Source: Ilex aquifolium (Eukaryota; Streptophyta; Magnoliopsida; Aquifoliales; Aquifoliaceae). From it: a stretch of 64,000 nt of DNA. The position numbers were made by a program, and so were the translations under genes. Shown piece by piece: positions 10,019 to 21,043 of this stretch (positions are counted from its first letter, which is position 1; every line of letters begins with the position of its first letter). The stretch covers positions 20,091,244 to 20,155,243 of the forward strand of contig OX637393.1 in the NCBI GenBank assembly GCA_951799425.1, written 5' to 3'. The notes under the pieces were generated by a model that did no database searches, was not told where the DNA came from, and saw only the letters and a list, made by a program, of their open reading frames with translations.

Positions 10019-12280
10019 AAACTTTGCTAGTCCCTAGCAAACAAAATGTAAAAGCAAGCAAACAAAAATAAACCTATACTAATTCCGCAATTGCATTTAG
10101 CACATGCAACAAGCCTTTAAACCCCTAGGTGATCCCTAGTGGACGAGTTTTGTCTCGTGAAGGTTTCCAGTGAAGGTACCTACAAACTTCTTGCTAACAT
10201 CCAATATTTAAAGTATATTCCCCTATCTTAACTAGCGATGGGATTTCAATAAAAAAACTATGTTCAAAACATCCTAACTAAAAACACATGCAACACATTA
10301 TAGCTTTAAATGCTATTCTAGAGTATTCACCTATACATTTCCTTTCAAAACTCGTGTGTGTGTGAACTGAACATGTAATTTAAGCATTTACACAACGGAA
10401 TTCACATTCACGTGGCTATCTAAATTAAGCTTTGATGCCAAAAACTCACCAAGGGTTTCTCTCAAAAATGAATAACTCAATGATTATCCTAGCATGCACT
10501 CCATGTGTATATGTGAGATAGAATCTTATTCACAAACCAAAATGCTCACATATAATCAAAAAATGAAGCACATGTATACAAATGAAACAACCTTGGCATA
10601 ATCTCATGAAAGGAATGCTAGGGCATTAGATAGTAAAATTAACTTCTCTTTTTCTTTAAAAGTATGCATCCCCCATGCTTCTCTAGATCTTTTAGGACTT
10701 TCATGGGTTATAATGGGGCCTTGGGGTGATGTTGTGGTAAGGGAAACGAAGGATATAGGATAACAAAGAGGGTTGTTCCGAGTGAGAGACATTAATCTTA
10801 GAAAAACACTTCCCTTTTATGGGATTTTGATTTTCACACCATCACCACATCCTTTGTTTCTTTTCTTTCTTTTCCTTTACATTTTTCCCTTTTCTTTTTC
10901 TCTTTCTTTTCTTCTTCTCACCCCTTTTCTTCCTTTTCTTGGATTATCAATTTTTTTTTTCTTTTCATTGAACTCTATGCGTTCCAACATCATTCACCCC
11001 TTTTTGCTTGAGTTTCCACACCATACTTCCTTCTTTTGCAATCACTCATTTTTGTTTTAGGAACAACCAAGGTAAGGTAGGTATTTCTTATTTTCTTTGG
11101 CTTGGTTCAATGTGTGGCATAGAAATGAATTCAATTAAGGCTCAATCATGGCACTAGGGATAAATTTCACAAGAAAAAGGCTTAGGCTCAAAGCATTCAA
11201 AAATGGCCTAAGATCATCTCTAGATAAGCATATGGGAGCATTGTACAATCAAGACAAAGTCAATCAACTACCCAAATGCACCTAACCGAAACAAGCATAA
11301 TGAGACTATTGAACAAATTTGAAAATTAAGAATTGTTCCTTGAGTAAATGTAAGTTCCCTCCAAACAAGGATTGGCATTAAAGCTCACATGGGTTCTTAC
11401 TCATCTCCACTATTCATGTCAAGCACTCAAATGTGAACTTAATCCGTAAATTGTCCAAATTACACATTCAAGGTGCACAATGGTTGAGTTTGAAAGAAAA
11501 CACATATGTGATACTCAAACATAGGATAAACTTCTATAATGTGCTCATGTATTCAAAGTTAAAAAATGAAGATCAAGCAATCACACATCCCACAACAATT
11601 AGGATAGGGGAATATAGTTCAATATTGGATATTTTTGGTGTTAGGGACAAATGGGAGGATCAATGGTGGGATCCCCAAAATTGTAGGGCTTGAGTTGCAG
11701 AAATGGGCAAGTTTCAGCACTGACTACCGGTAGGTCGGGTGTTACTACCGGTAGTCATGACTCCAGTAGCCATCGACTACCGGTAGAACTGCGGTAGCAA
11801 CTGGTCCAGTGGCCAGCGACTACCGGTAGTCATGCGGTAGGTGACGGACCAGTAGCCAATAACTACCGGTAGGCTACCAGTAGTTATTTCCTTGTTTTGC
11901 AAAATTTTTGGTTCCTCCATCTTTTAATCAAAATCAACACTCCACCTCATTTCCAACAACTCAAGCATCATGATAAACACCATTTGAACCCTATTTTACC
12001 AAAAATTGTTCAAAAATTTCAAAATTTTCACATTTCCCATTATTCTATAAAAAGTGGTGGAACATGTAAATGGTGCACCTCACCCCCCAACTTAAACTAT
12101 GCATTGTCCTCAATGCACAAGAAATCATGCAATGAGAAAAATGGGAGTAAGTGGAAAATAAAATACACCCTTTTTATTGCATCTAATCTACCAAAAACTT
12201 GGATCACACATATATACATGAAAATAAAAACAAAGAAGGCTACTTACTATGTACATTAAAACAAACAAATAGGGCTCTTG
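10019..12280 (-). other. Noncoding internal region of element N
   Basis: No credible ORF. It is clearly alignable to noncoding internal regions of the autonomous copies. Near 10120 it has CTAGGTGATCCCTAG and GTTTCCAGTGAAGG, as does Athila-C near 48938. The passage around 10600-11060 (GTTGTTCCGAGTGAGAGAC, then a T/C-rich stretch) matches 20940-21038 and 22784-23120 of Athila-A. A central G-rich tract (GTTGGGGGGTGAGG on the minus strand) lies at about 12074-12090. Flanks of the palindrome cluster at 11723-11888 resemble LTR sequence (GCTTGAGTTGCAG). Confidence 0.75.
11723..11888. repeat. CTACCGGTAG palindrome cluster inside element N
   Basis: Five perfect CTACCGGTAG copies and several half-type copies (GCGGTAG, CCAGTAG) occur in 165 bp. 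The motif matches the one in this element's LTRs. The left flank (GTGGGATCCCC, GCTTGAGTTGCAG) resembles sequence next to LTR clusters (for example 16134-16165), which suggests it was copied from an LTR. Confidence 0.85.
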
Positions 12281-13259
12281 TCAATCCGGCTTCAATTCGG
12301 ATATGACCTTACGCCCATTAATTTTTTTGATTTTAAAATTTTTTTGTTGTATAAATGCCCTTCTTAAACCATCTATCCAACAATATAAAGGAAAAGGAGT
12401 CAAAAATCTCAACCAAACCAAGATATATGCAATACAAAAGGTGGAGTATTCAATTTTTCTTTAAGAGTCTCAACACTTAACTCCATTGCAATGCCCTCCC
12501 CAAGTTGAGAAATGTGAATCTCAACACCACTCATAGATGGCAAAATGTCCTTGGGCTCATTAGCCTCATGCAAGATAATAACTTCATCAAATGTTTCACA
12601 ATCTATAGTGGTGGGAGATTCAACATCCCTATGCATTTCATTGGGGGGGGGTCATCCTCAATACAATGACTATGCTCAAGGTGTTGTTCTGCATGCATAA
12701 CAATTGTAGCATTAGTCAATGCATTAAGTTGTTGGGCAATGCATTCCATTTGGGCATTGCATTCCATTTGGGATTGCATAAACTCATAAAAAGTATTTTC
12801 CAATGCTTGTTCGGTTGAGTCCTCATATGTTGGATAATGGGGAGATTCATTTGGTGGTGTGAGATCGGATGACCAATCATGAGGTTCATTCTCCCAACCA
12901 TAACTCGAATAACTCGGTGTAACATAATGGTTAGGGTAAAAAATTTCGGAGGCCAAATTTGAATTTGAACCTTCGCATTCAAAGTGTTGAACCGGATAAT
13001 TTATTGGGCATTCACTAGTGAGGTGTCCATTTTCACCACAAATTTCGCAAACGTTTCCAAAATAAGGGGCATTTATAGGGCACTCACTAGTGATGTGTCC
13101 ATATTCACCACAAATCTTGCAAACGTTTTCAAAATAAGAGGTCATTCTTGGGCACTCACTAGTAATATGCCCATACTCATCACAAATCTTACACACATTT
13201 TGCAAATTTTGGGCATTATATACATTTCCATAATAATTAGAAAACATTACAAAACACAA
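12281..13259 (-). pseudogene. Mini-Gag with three tandem zinc knuckles (element N)
   Basis: The minus-strand ORF starts at 13259 and runs open to about 12640. Residues about 22-85 hold three CX2CX4HX4C zinc knuckles (CKICDEYGHITSEC, CKICGEYGHITSEC, CEICGENGHLTSEC) repeated every 24 residues (exactly 72 bp). An acidic, Pro/Tyr-rich part with a FYEFMQSQ motif follows. The frame shifts at a run of nine C (plus-strand G at 12643-12651) into a part with ANEPKD and EIHIS-LG-G motifs. After another shift it ends in a hydrophobic then basic tail terminating in KPD at 12281. No capsid or enzyme domain is present. It probably binds RNA as a nucleocapsid-like protein. A homologue lies in element G (28430-29066 and 40248-40429). 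It may be a decayed copy of an intact gene. Confidence 0.7.
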
Positions 13260-13370
13260 ACTAAAATAAAATATTTACAAGTTAGACAACATACCTTGGC
13301 CGGTGATGAAAATCACAAGACTTACCTTATGCCGTCCCAAAATCACCACTTGAACTCAACGCTTAACCTT

Positions 13371-13387
13371 CCCCGGCAACGGCGCCA
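13371..13387 (-). promoter_or_regulatory. Primer binding site of element N, tRNA-Asp type
   Basis: Plus CCCCGGCAACGGCGCCA is the 3' end of plant tRNA-Asp including CCA. The sense strand therefore carries its 17-nt complement, 3 nt inside the 5' LTR. This primer is the rule for Athila-lineage elements. Confidence 0.9.
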
Positions 13388-13390
13388 AAA

Positions 13391-15256
13391 TGATTGCTTG
13401 GAAATGCGGTGTTGTATCCTCGTAACATCACCCTCACCCTCAATGTGTGTATGTGGCTTATAGTGATGGGGGAGTGTCACTCTCCCTCCGGATGATGCAA
13501 GAAGATAGGAAACAACAACAAAATGGATGTAAATGTGGAATGAACAAAATATGTGGAATGAAATGCGGGTGTGAACAAAAGCGCTCCCCAATCGCAAGGA
13601 GTCTTTCGTTGTCGGTGTTTTACTTGGAAGAGTATTCCAAGGTCGTCTCCTCAGGGAAGGAAAGAGAGTTTTGTGAAAGTGATTTTGCAAAAGTGAAAAG
13701 AAAATGTAAAATCTTTTGTTTGAGTTTTGTGTTTGGTTTGTAAATGAAAATGCAAATAAAGCAAGTGTTGGCTAATCCAAAGGGTTCATTCCAATGGGAA
13801 TACCAAATCAACTCAAAGTCTTCCTCCGATTGAGCATGAATGAACGATTGATTCGGGGGAAGCTAGGGACGAGATTGGTGAGTATCTAAGCATAAACCAT
13901 GACTAGGCCTACGGAATATCAAAGGCTCACCAACTCATCCACTCTCAACCCCGTCAAACCGAACCATTTGACTCTAAAGGGCGGAATGAAGAAGAGTTGA
14001 AAATGGTATTCCCAAGAGGAATTTTCCCTTGGATTAACCAACTTAAATCCTAGCTACTCATATTAACAATGCAAGACAAGCATAAAGGAAATGGACATGG
14101 AAGGGAAATGGAGCATGGAACTTAACTTACAACAAGAAATCTAAAGCTATGAAGGAAAAATATGCAATACCCAATATAAAAGCTTGAAATGAAGAAAACT
14201 TAAATAACAATGGTGAAATGAAGAACATGAAAGTAAACTTGCAATAAACTTGAAAGGAATGACATTAAAGACAATAAATGAAGCTTACAAGGTTCTTACA
14301 TTAAACTACAAGTGAAAGAGTGGAAGAAAAATGCAAAAACGTCACTTTGAGCACTATTCATCATCTTCCCCCTTGGAGCTTTCTATATCTAATCCTAAGC
14401 TTAGGTAGCCAACTTCTATACAAGCTTGTAATGTTCAATATATGCTGTGTGGAGACTTGCCAAAACGTGCATGAGGCTCCCCCTTAGCTGTGTGCAGACC
14501 TCTCATCAAGAGGGGGCTGAGTTGATGGGTCTTGATAGGCTAGCCTGCAACCCCATATGGCAGCCCACTTCTCTCTCCTCTTCATTCAATGCCAAGCCTC
14601 CAAAGTTTTCCATTTGTGTAAGGGAGGCATGGTTGTAGGGATAAAATGTCAGGCTAGGCGTGGGAGAAGTGTAGGTGGGACCCCCAAGCAAGTGGAGCAA
14701 GAAAGAAGTCGTTCTAGGCACTTCTGGGCAATCAGCTACCGGTAGCTCGGCGGTAGCAGCAACTCCAGAAGCAATCGGCTACCGGTAGTAATGCGGTATC
14801 TGGCTTCGCTGGACCAGTTTTGGTAGAATCGGCATAACTTGTGATTCAACCGTTGGATTGGGCTGAAATTTGGACACAATATAGAAGACATCCAGATCTA
14901 CAACTTTCATGTTTTTAACTTTTTCTGATTCTGAGTAGATCATGGCCAAAATGGAGGAAACCGAAGGCAGTGCTTCCAAATGATGTGGCTGCTGATGCCC
15001 TTGTTCCCAAGCACCAATGCCTTATTGATTTCTTCACTTTTAAGCCTCCAATTCTTCATGTATTGTGTCTACGCCTTCACCACATATCCATCATAGTTGC
15101 AAGGTTATAAAATACATGATTTAAGGTATAAAAACATGCAACATCAAAATATCAACATTATTGACAATTTTGGCTAACACTAAGTATTTAAATGCAAAAG
15201 TTGAGTTATAATGCATGTAATGAGCCCTTCAAATATGCAATATTATGCGCTCATCA
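13391..15256 (-). repeat. 5' LTR of element N
   Basis: 1866 bp, the same length as the 3' LTR, with TG...CA ends. Differences from the 3' copy are scattered substitutions only. The TACCGGTA motif cluster is at 14734-14806. Confidence 0.9.
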
Positions 15257-16326
15257 CTAATCCGAAGGGGTCATTCCAATGGGAATGCCAACTCAACTCG
15301 AAACCTTCTTCCAATGGTGTCTAGATGTTCGATTGATTCGTAGGAAGTGCGAAACCAAAATGGGGGAGAGGATTCAAGCATACACCATGACAAGTCTACG
15401 GTGTATCAAGAACTCACAACCACGTCCACACTCAACCTAGTCAAACAGAGTCATCGTACACTACGAGGAGGAATGAAAATGGGTTGAAATGGCATACCCA
15501 AGAGTAGTTCTCCCTTTGATTAGCCAACTTATAGTCTAGTTACTCATATTTAATGCAAGACCATAAATGAAATGAAGAGACGTTGCAAAGAAATGAAGAT
15601 TGGAACTTAGTTTAATGCAAAGAAACTTAAACTAGGAATAAAAACATTCAATACCCATTTTTAAACTTGAAATGAAGAAAACTACCTACAACAATGGTGA
15701 AAACCAAAATGGAGAACTAAACTTGCAATGTGCTTGTAATAAATGACATTCAAGACATTAAATGAAGTTTACATAAGTCTTACAGGAACTACAAGTGAAA
15801 TGGATGGAAGAGCATGTAAAAATCCAAGCTTTCTCTCTCTAACTATGTCTTCTACCTAGAGCTCCTCTCTCTACAATGTAATACAAACTGAATAATGGTA
15901 ATCAATGATACATTTTCGTCCATAGAGAGCTCTGTAGGTGTGTGGCAGGCCTAACACCAAAAGGGGGCTGATTGGATGCATTTGGTAGGCTAGGATAGGC
16001 CTAGCCTGTGTCTCCCTTGCATTACGTCTTCTTTCTCCTCCACATTAATGTCAATGCCTCCAAAGTCCAAGCTAAGGTGAGGGGAGGCCTATAGATGTGT
16101 AAGGGATGTCAGGGGAAAATTTGGAGAAGTGTAGGTGGGACCCCCAAATAGCAGAGCTTGAGTTGCAGGCTGTCTGGGCATTCTGGGCAAAACCTTCCGG
16201 AAGGTTTGTGCAGGAACAGTTAAAATGGAAAAACTGTAAGAAAAACCTTCTGAAAGGTTTAGCAAACCTTCCAGAATGTTCATTCCAGTAGACAAAACCT
16301 TCTGGAATGTTTTGGCAGTGAATAGG
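15257..16326 (-). mobile_element. 3' LTR of Athila-A, segment 2
   Basis: Resumes with CTAATCCGAAGG and matches 45509-46600 of the 5' LTR. It contains ACCTTCCGGAAGGT-type palindromes at 16190-16312. It is interrupted at ATAGG (16322-16326) by the next solo LTR. Confidence 0.85.
16190..16312. repeat. ACCTTCCGGAAGGT palindrome cluster in the Athila-A 3' LTR
   Basis: One perfect copy (16194) and degenerate copies are spaced 20-45 bp apart. A further copy follows at 18210-18232 after the nested solo LTR. The 5' LTR carries the matching cluster at 46437-46672. Confidence 0.85.
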
Positions 16327-18193
16327 TGATTGGTGAAAAACGGTGTTGTATTCCCTAACCTTTTAAGTACTATCCCCCAAAGTGTATGTGTGATGTATGT
16401 TCAAACGGGAAGAGAGGGTCACGCTCCCTTGGGATAGAGTCAAAAGGAAGGGCAAGAGGGAAGGAAAAAGGGATGGTGTAAATATGATGCGTGAATGCAC
16501 AAAAATGCTCCCCAATCGCAAGGAGACTTTCGTGGGTCGTGTTTTACTTGGTGGTATTCCAAGGTCGTCTCCTCAGGGAAGGAAAGTTCAAGTGTGTGAA
16601 GGTGATTTTGTCAAAAAGAGAAAGTGTAAAATCTTTTAGTTTGTTTTGGTGAGTGGAGTTTGTAAATGAAAATGCAAGAAAACAAGTGTTGGCTAATCAA
16701 AAGGGGTCATTCCAATGGGAATACCAAATCAACTCCAATCCTTCCTCCAATGGTGCATAGACGAACGATTGATTCGTGGGAAGCTAGGGATGAGATGGTG
16801 AGGATCCAAGCATAAACCGTGACTAGGCCTACGGAATATCAAAGACTCACAAACTCATCCACCCTCAACCCAGTCAAACTGAACCATCATACACCGAGAG
16901 GAGGAATGGAAAAGAGTTGAAGTAGCACACCCAAGAGGAATTTTCCCTTGGATTAGCCAACTTAAATCTAGCTACTCATAATAAAAGACAAGACAATAAT
17001 GTAAAATGAAAGACATTGTAGAGAGATGAAGATTTAAACTAAGTTAATGAAAGAAAACTTAACTACGAAGAGAAATATTCAATACCCATTTTAAAGCATG
17101 AAAATGAATAAAACTTGAACAACAATGGTGAAATCTAGAATATTCAACTAAACTTGCAAAGCACTTCAAGTAAATGACATTAAAAGTAATTAATGAAGCT
17201 TACAAGAGTATTCAAGAAGATTGCAAGTGAAAAGATGGAAGAAAATGCAAAAACATAAATTTCTTACACTATGGCACTATTCATTGTCTTCTTCATGGGA
17301 TTTTCTAAGCTTAGGTAGCCACCCTCAATACAATGTGTAAATTCTGAATATAATGGAGAGTTAGCCTTCAATTTTCGTGCATGGTGGCCCCCCCTAGCTG
17401 TGTGCAGGCCTCCCATCAATGGTAGGCTAAATGATGGCTCTTGACAGGCTAAGGAAGAGCTAGCCTGCAACTCACTGGCAGCCCCCTTCAATCCCCTCTT
17501 CATTTAATGTCAAGCCTTAAAAGTCTTCAAAATGTGTAAGAGAGGCATGGAGATGTGCAAGGAAATGTTGGGGGCAAGTGGGAGAATCATTGGTGGGACC
17601 CCCAAGCAAGTGGAGAAGAGTTTGCAGGTGTTCTGGGCTGTTCTGGGAGCGTACCGGTACTGTGTACCGGTACTCTAAACCTTCTGGAGTTCGAAGTACC
17701 GGTACGCAGTACCGGAACGGTATAGTACCAGTACTGTTTTCTGCTCCGGACTAATTTTCGTAGAATCGGCATAACTTTTGATCCAACCGTTGGATTGAGC
17801 TGAAATTTTGACACAATACAGAAAACATCAAGATCTACAACTTGCATGTTTTAAAAATTTTCAGATTCGAAGTGGATCATGGTCAAAATGGAGGAAAACC
17901 GAGGCTCTTCAACCCAGTGGTGTGGCTGCTGGCGCTTTTGTTCCCAAACACCAATACCTCCTTGATTTCTTCACTTTTAAGCCTCCAAATCTTCATGTAA
18001 TGTGTACATGCCCACACCACACATCCATCATAGTTGCAAGGTCCTAAAATACATGATTTAAGCTATAAAAACATGCAACATCGAGAATTCAACATTATTC
18101 ATAAAATCGGCTAACTCTAAGTACTTAGATGCAAAAGTTGAGTTAAAATGAATGTAATGAGGCCTTCAAATGTACAATATTTTGTGCTCATCA
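16327..18193 (-). mobile_element. Solo LTR, minus sense, TSD ATAGG
   Basis: The 1867-bp unit runs TGATTGGTG to GTGCTCATCA. Perfect ATAGG duplications lie at 16322-16326 and 18194-18198. It is related to the LTRs of element N. The TATTCCAAGGTCGTCTCC block lies near 16556, and GTACCGGTAC palindromes lie at 17650-17735. No internal sequence is present. Confidence 0.9.
17650..17735. repeat. GTACCGGTAC palindrome cluster in the solo LTR
   Basis: Four or five units (GTACCGGTACTG, GTACCGGTACTC, GTACCGGTACGC, degenerate ones) surround the spacer AAACCTTCTGGAGTTC. The reverse complement aligns with the array in the Tekay-B 3' LTR at 38270-38345. Confidence 0.8.
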
Positions 18194-18473
18194 ATAGGCA
18201 GACCAAGGCAAAACCTTCCAGAAGGTTTTCACCCAAACTGCATTTTTCTTGGTTTTTCATCCTCAAAGTCTTTCTTTAAGCTATACCCTCATCTTCATTG
18301 ACTTCAAACACTTCAATGGGGGCTTAACTTGAATCATTTACATCCTTTTACCTGCATTTACACAAAACTCCATCAAAGAGAAGATTAAATGCATTTCTCC
18401 GCAATTTCACGACAGAAGCAAGTATAAAAGGGCATATTAGCATATAATATATGTAATGTTTTTGTGCTAATCA
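18194..18473 (-). mobile_element. 3' LTR of Athila-A, segment 3
   Basis: Continues after the solo LTR and matches 46590-46920 of the 5' LTR up to the terminal GTGCTAATCA at 18473, next to the polypurine tract. Confidence 0.85.
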
Positions 18474-18789
18474 CACCCCCCAACTTGAGCTTTGCTAGTC
18501 CCTAACAAACATTTAATTTAAACCACTAGCTATAAATTAAAACAAAATTCATACATACATACAAGTAAACATCCAAAGACTTAAAATGCATAAATCATAT
18601 TGCAATTAAATAAATGGCTTTGGACAATGATAAACAAGACAAATGTGGTATTTCATTGATCATTTCCAAAAGTTCTTTACAATGGGTTCAAGTTTCAAAC
18701 AAAACGGCCAAAACCTAAAGATTCTTCTACTGGCCGACACAAGAAACCCTAGCTATGTACAACCAAAATTCAAAACAAAATACAAAATT
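18474..18789 (-). mobile_element. Athila-A polypurine tract and 3' untranslated internal region
   Basis: CACCCCCCAACTT at 18474-18486 is the minus-strand polypurine tract at the LTR boundary, followed by CTAGTCCCTAACAAAC. The remainder to 18789 is A-rich with no ORF or other signal that I can support. Confidence 0.75.
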
Positions 18790-19842
18790 CCTCAGTCATC
18801 CTCCTCATCAAAAGCATCCTCGTCCTTAGTCTTGAACTCAGATTCATACTCCTCCTCCTCCTCCTCCTCCTCCACCTTGACAGTCATGGAGGGCACATGA
18901 GCAGTGGTCTAGGGTCCAATAGGCTGTGGCGGAGGTCCTCCGGGGATAGGCTCACACGGGAATGTGTGTTGGAAAAGTCGTGTCACCATGACCGACAGTC
19001 CATGCATGGTGGACTCCAGCGCGTCCATAGGCTTCGCCATAGATGGCCTTGTAGCAGATGGCTCTGGCCCCCGAGCCCTGGGTCTCTCTCCCCCAGTCCT
19101 AGTAGCCCTTTTGCTGCTACTGGAATTCCCCATGGCTTCAGTCTCTAGGGGGAGCAGTGTATCATAGGCGTAGTGCTTCACTTTAGCCAGGTCACAAAGA
19201 CGGGTGACAAGGCTGCCAAATGGGAGGTTCACCTTTGGCTTTGTAGCCTTGGCGAACTCCCGCATTTCCTCAAAAGTCCGTGAGAGTCCTACCCCCGTCC
19301 ACGTTGTGTGGGTAGACCAAGATAGTCGGGGGAGGCCTCTCGTATCTCATCACAGTGGCGATTGTGTCGGGGGTCACCTCAAATGTCTTTCCCCTCACAT
19401 TGGTCCTCAATCTACCCCCGTCCTCACCAAACACGGACAACTTCTGGTAAAATTCATGACACATCCCTAGGTTGTATCCCTTAACCTCCTCAAACCACAC
19501 ATTCAATCCACGAGCCTCGATCACTCTCACAACCTCATCCCTAGGTCCAAGAGAAGGCTTATCTATGTATCTCTCGCACGTGACACCTTTTTCCTCAATC
19601 CTTTGTCTCCAGGCGTCATGCTTAGCCTTGGTTCACCTCTCCTCTCTCTCTGGACCACTTGGGCCCTCTCCACTCCTCTTTTGGGAGCTAGAGCCCATAG
19701 GTGGAGGAGACTCGGGGCCCGTCCTTTTCGTGCGGGCCATGAGTATCAACAGTGCCCCTAAACCCATAATTGTCAAAAACCACACCAAGAAGCTCTCCAC
19801 ATGCTCAAACACCTCCATAGACATCACATTTCCACGAGCCAT
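18790..19842 (-). pseudogene. Athila-A env-like ORF (putative plant transposon protein type), broken
   Basis: The sense reading starts at 19842. A hydrophobic segment (residues about 14-34, VWFLTIMGLGALLILMA) is followed by a basic, Ser/Pro-rich linker. After an in-frame TGA (about 19635) the same frame continues with the conserved NVWFEEVKGYN and CHEFYQKL part. A frameshift near 19268 leads to REFAKATKPKVN and a Pro-rich region ending at a stop (18909). An acidic tail from a GGA repeat follows to about 18790. The arrangement and its place between IN and the 3' LTR fit the third ORF of Athila elements, often called env-like; envelope function is not shown. A second copy is at 47031-48383. Confidence 0.7.
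18851..18874. repeat. (CCT)n / (GGA)n trinucleotide repeat
   Basis: Eight CCT units on the plus strand. On the sense strand they encode the poly-Glu tail of the env-like frame. Confidence 0.85.
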
Positions 19843-19906
19843 AGTAAAAGAGTTGAAGGGTTTGCAAAAGGATCAAAATAGTCTTGGGGAATTTAGGAAA
19901 AAGTGA

Positions 19907-21038
19907 GGACTTAGGGTTTGTGGAGAACACTAGAATTTTTAGCTAAAATACTTCAAAATCAACTTGAATCATGGCAAGAAATGGGAAATTTGAGCTTTGG
20001 TGGAGTGTTTTGAAGATTGGAAGAGGTTTGAGGGAGAGGAGAGAGCTTGGGAGCTTGAGATGGATGGGAAATGTGAAGGATTTTTCAAAAATTTCGAACT
20101 TAAAACCCTCGTTTTTAGGTTTCTGGGAAAAACCTTCCAGAAGGTTTTGCTTACTACTTGAGGCAAAAATTCCAGTAGGCAAAACCTTCCAGAAGGTTTT
20201 GCTTACTGCTGGGACACCTCTGTCCAGTAAGGAAAACCTTCCGGAAGGTTTTGCCTTTGTTGCAAAACCATTCCTTAGTTCAAAAATTCACATCCACTCC
20301 ATCTTCCCTCAACTCCAAAACATCTTACACCCTATCTATGACAACTAACCTACCAAAAACTCGAACCACACTTATGAACCACAATTGGTTGATCATGCCC
20401 AAATTCATTTCCGAAATTGCAACATGATTTAAGATTTTGATGTTTTCAAAGTACAAGACATGGATTTCTAATTTAAACTACCAAAATGAATACCCAAAAT
20501 GTAAAACATGAGTTCAAATAATAAGGACATTCCTAAATCTTATCAAATATCGAAAGTTGAGGAATATTCCCCTATCCTTTAAGAATAGAGCTGCCTAACA
20601 CGTCGTTCAACTGCCAGAACCAAACATATATGAGCAACACCATATCTTTAAATGCTAGTCTAGAGTATGCACCTACATACTTATTTTCAAACTCGTGTGT
20701 GTGTGCAAATGGACATGCAATTTAAGCAATTACACAATGGAATTCACATTCACTTTGGCCATCCAAATTAAGCTTCGATGCAACCTCACCAAGGGTGTCT
20801 CTCAATAATGAATCACATTATAGTTATCTTGGTTTGCTCTCCATGTGTATATGTGAGATTGAATTTTGTACACAAAAAGAAGTATGCTCACATATAATCC
20901 AAAAATGAAGTTCATGCATGAAAATGAAACATCCTTGGCATAATCTCATGAAAGGAATGCTAGGGCATTAGATAGCAAAATCAACCTTCTTTTTCTTTCA
21001 AAGTATGCTATCCCCCATGCTTCTCTAGATCAATTAGG
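19907..21038 (-). other. Noncoding stretch between IN and env-like ORF of Athila-A, part 1
   Basis: No supported gene. It contains the palindrome cluster at 20122-20260 and, from about 20380, sequence alignable to Athila-C (ACGAAATTGCAATG at about 48784 corresponds to CCGAAATTGCAACATG at about 20412) and to element N. It breaks at 21043 where a solo LTR entered. Confidence 0.65.
20122..20260. repeat. ACCTTCCRGAAGGT palindrome cluster upstream of Athila-A env-like ORF
   Basis: Three long units, AAAACCTTCCAGAAGGTTTT twice and AAAACCTTCCGGAAGGTTTT once, are spaced about 55 bp apart. They begin about 280 bp upstream of the env-like start. The motif is the one in this element's LTRs. The equivalent site in Athila-C holds GGTACCGGTACC instead. 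Confidence 0.85.
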
Positions 21039-21043
21039 ACATC

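Larger units (their letters stand above)
8140..15256 (-). mobile_element. Element N: complete non-autonomous Athila-type element (mini-Gag)
   Basis: This 7117-bp element has LTRs of equal length (1866 bp) at 8140-10005 and 13391-15256. They differ at roughly two dozen positions by eye. On the minus strand it has a perfect tRNA-Asp-type primer site (13371-13387), a mini-Gag ORF (13259 to 12281), a central G-rich tract (about 12080), a noncoding region, and a terminal polypurine tract (10006-10018). There is no capsid, protease, RT, IN or env-like gene, so it must depend on helper proteins. The target duplication is CTAAT on the right (15257-15261) and GTAAT on the left (8135-8139), one mutation apart. 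Confidence 0.9.

Noticed and set aside
10860..10980. T/C-rich tract as a possible host intron branch region
   Set aside because: It recurs at the same place in Athila-A (22910-23000) and Athila-C (49640-49800) and belongs to the retrotransposon noncoding region; no exon-like ORF is nearby.
13371..13387. tRNA-Asp gene fragment
   Set aside because: Only the 17-nt primer binding complement is present; there is no cloverleaf around it.
12984..13463. 159-codon plus-strand frame with a 24-residue repeat
   Set aside because: Antisense shadow of the three zinc-knuckle repeats of the mini-Gag.
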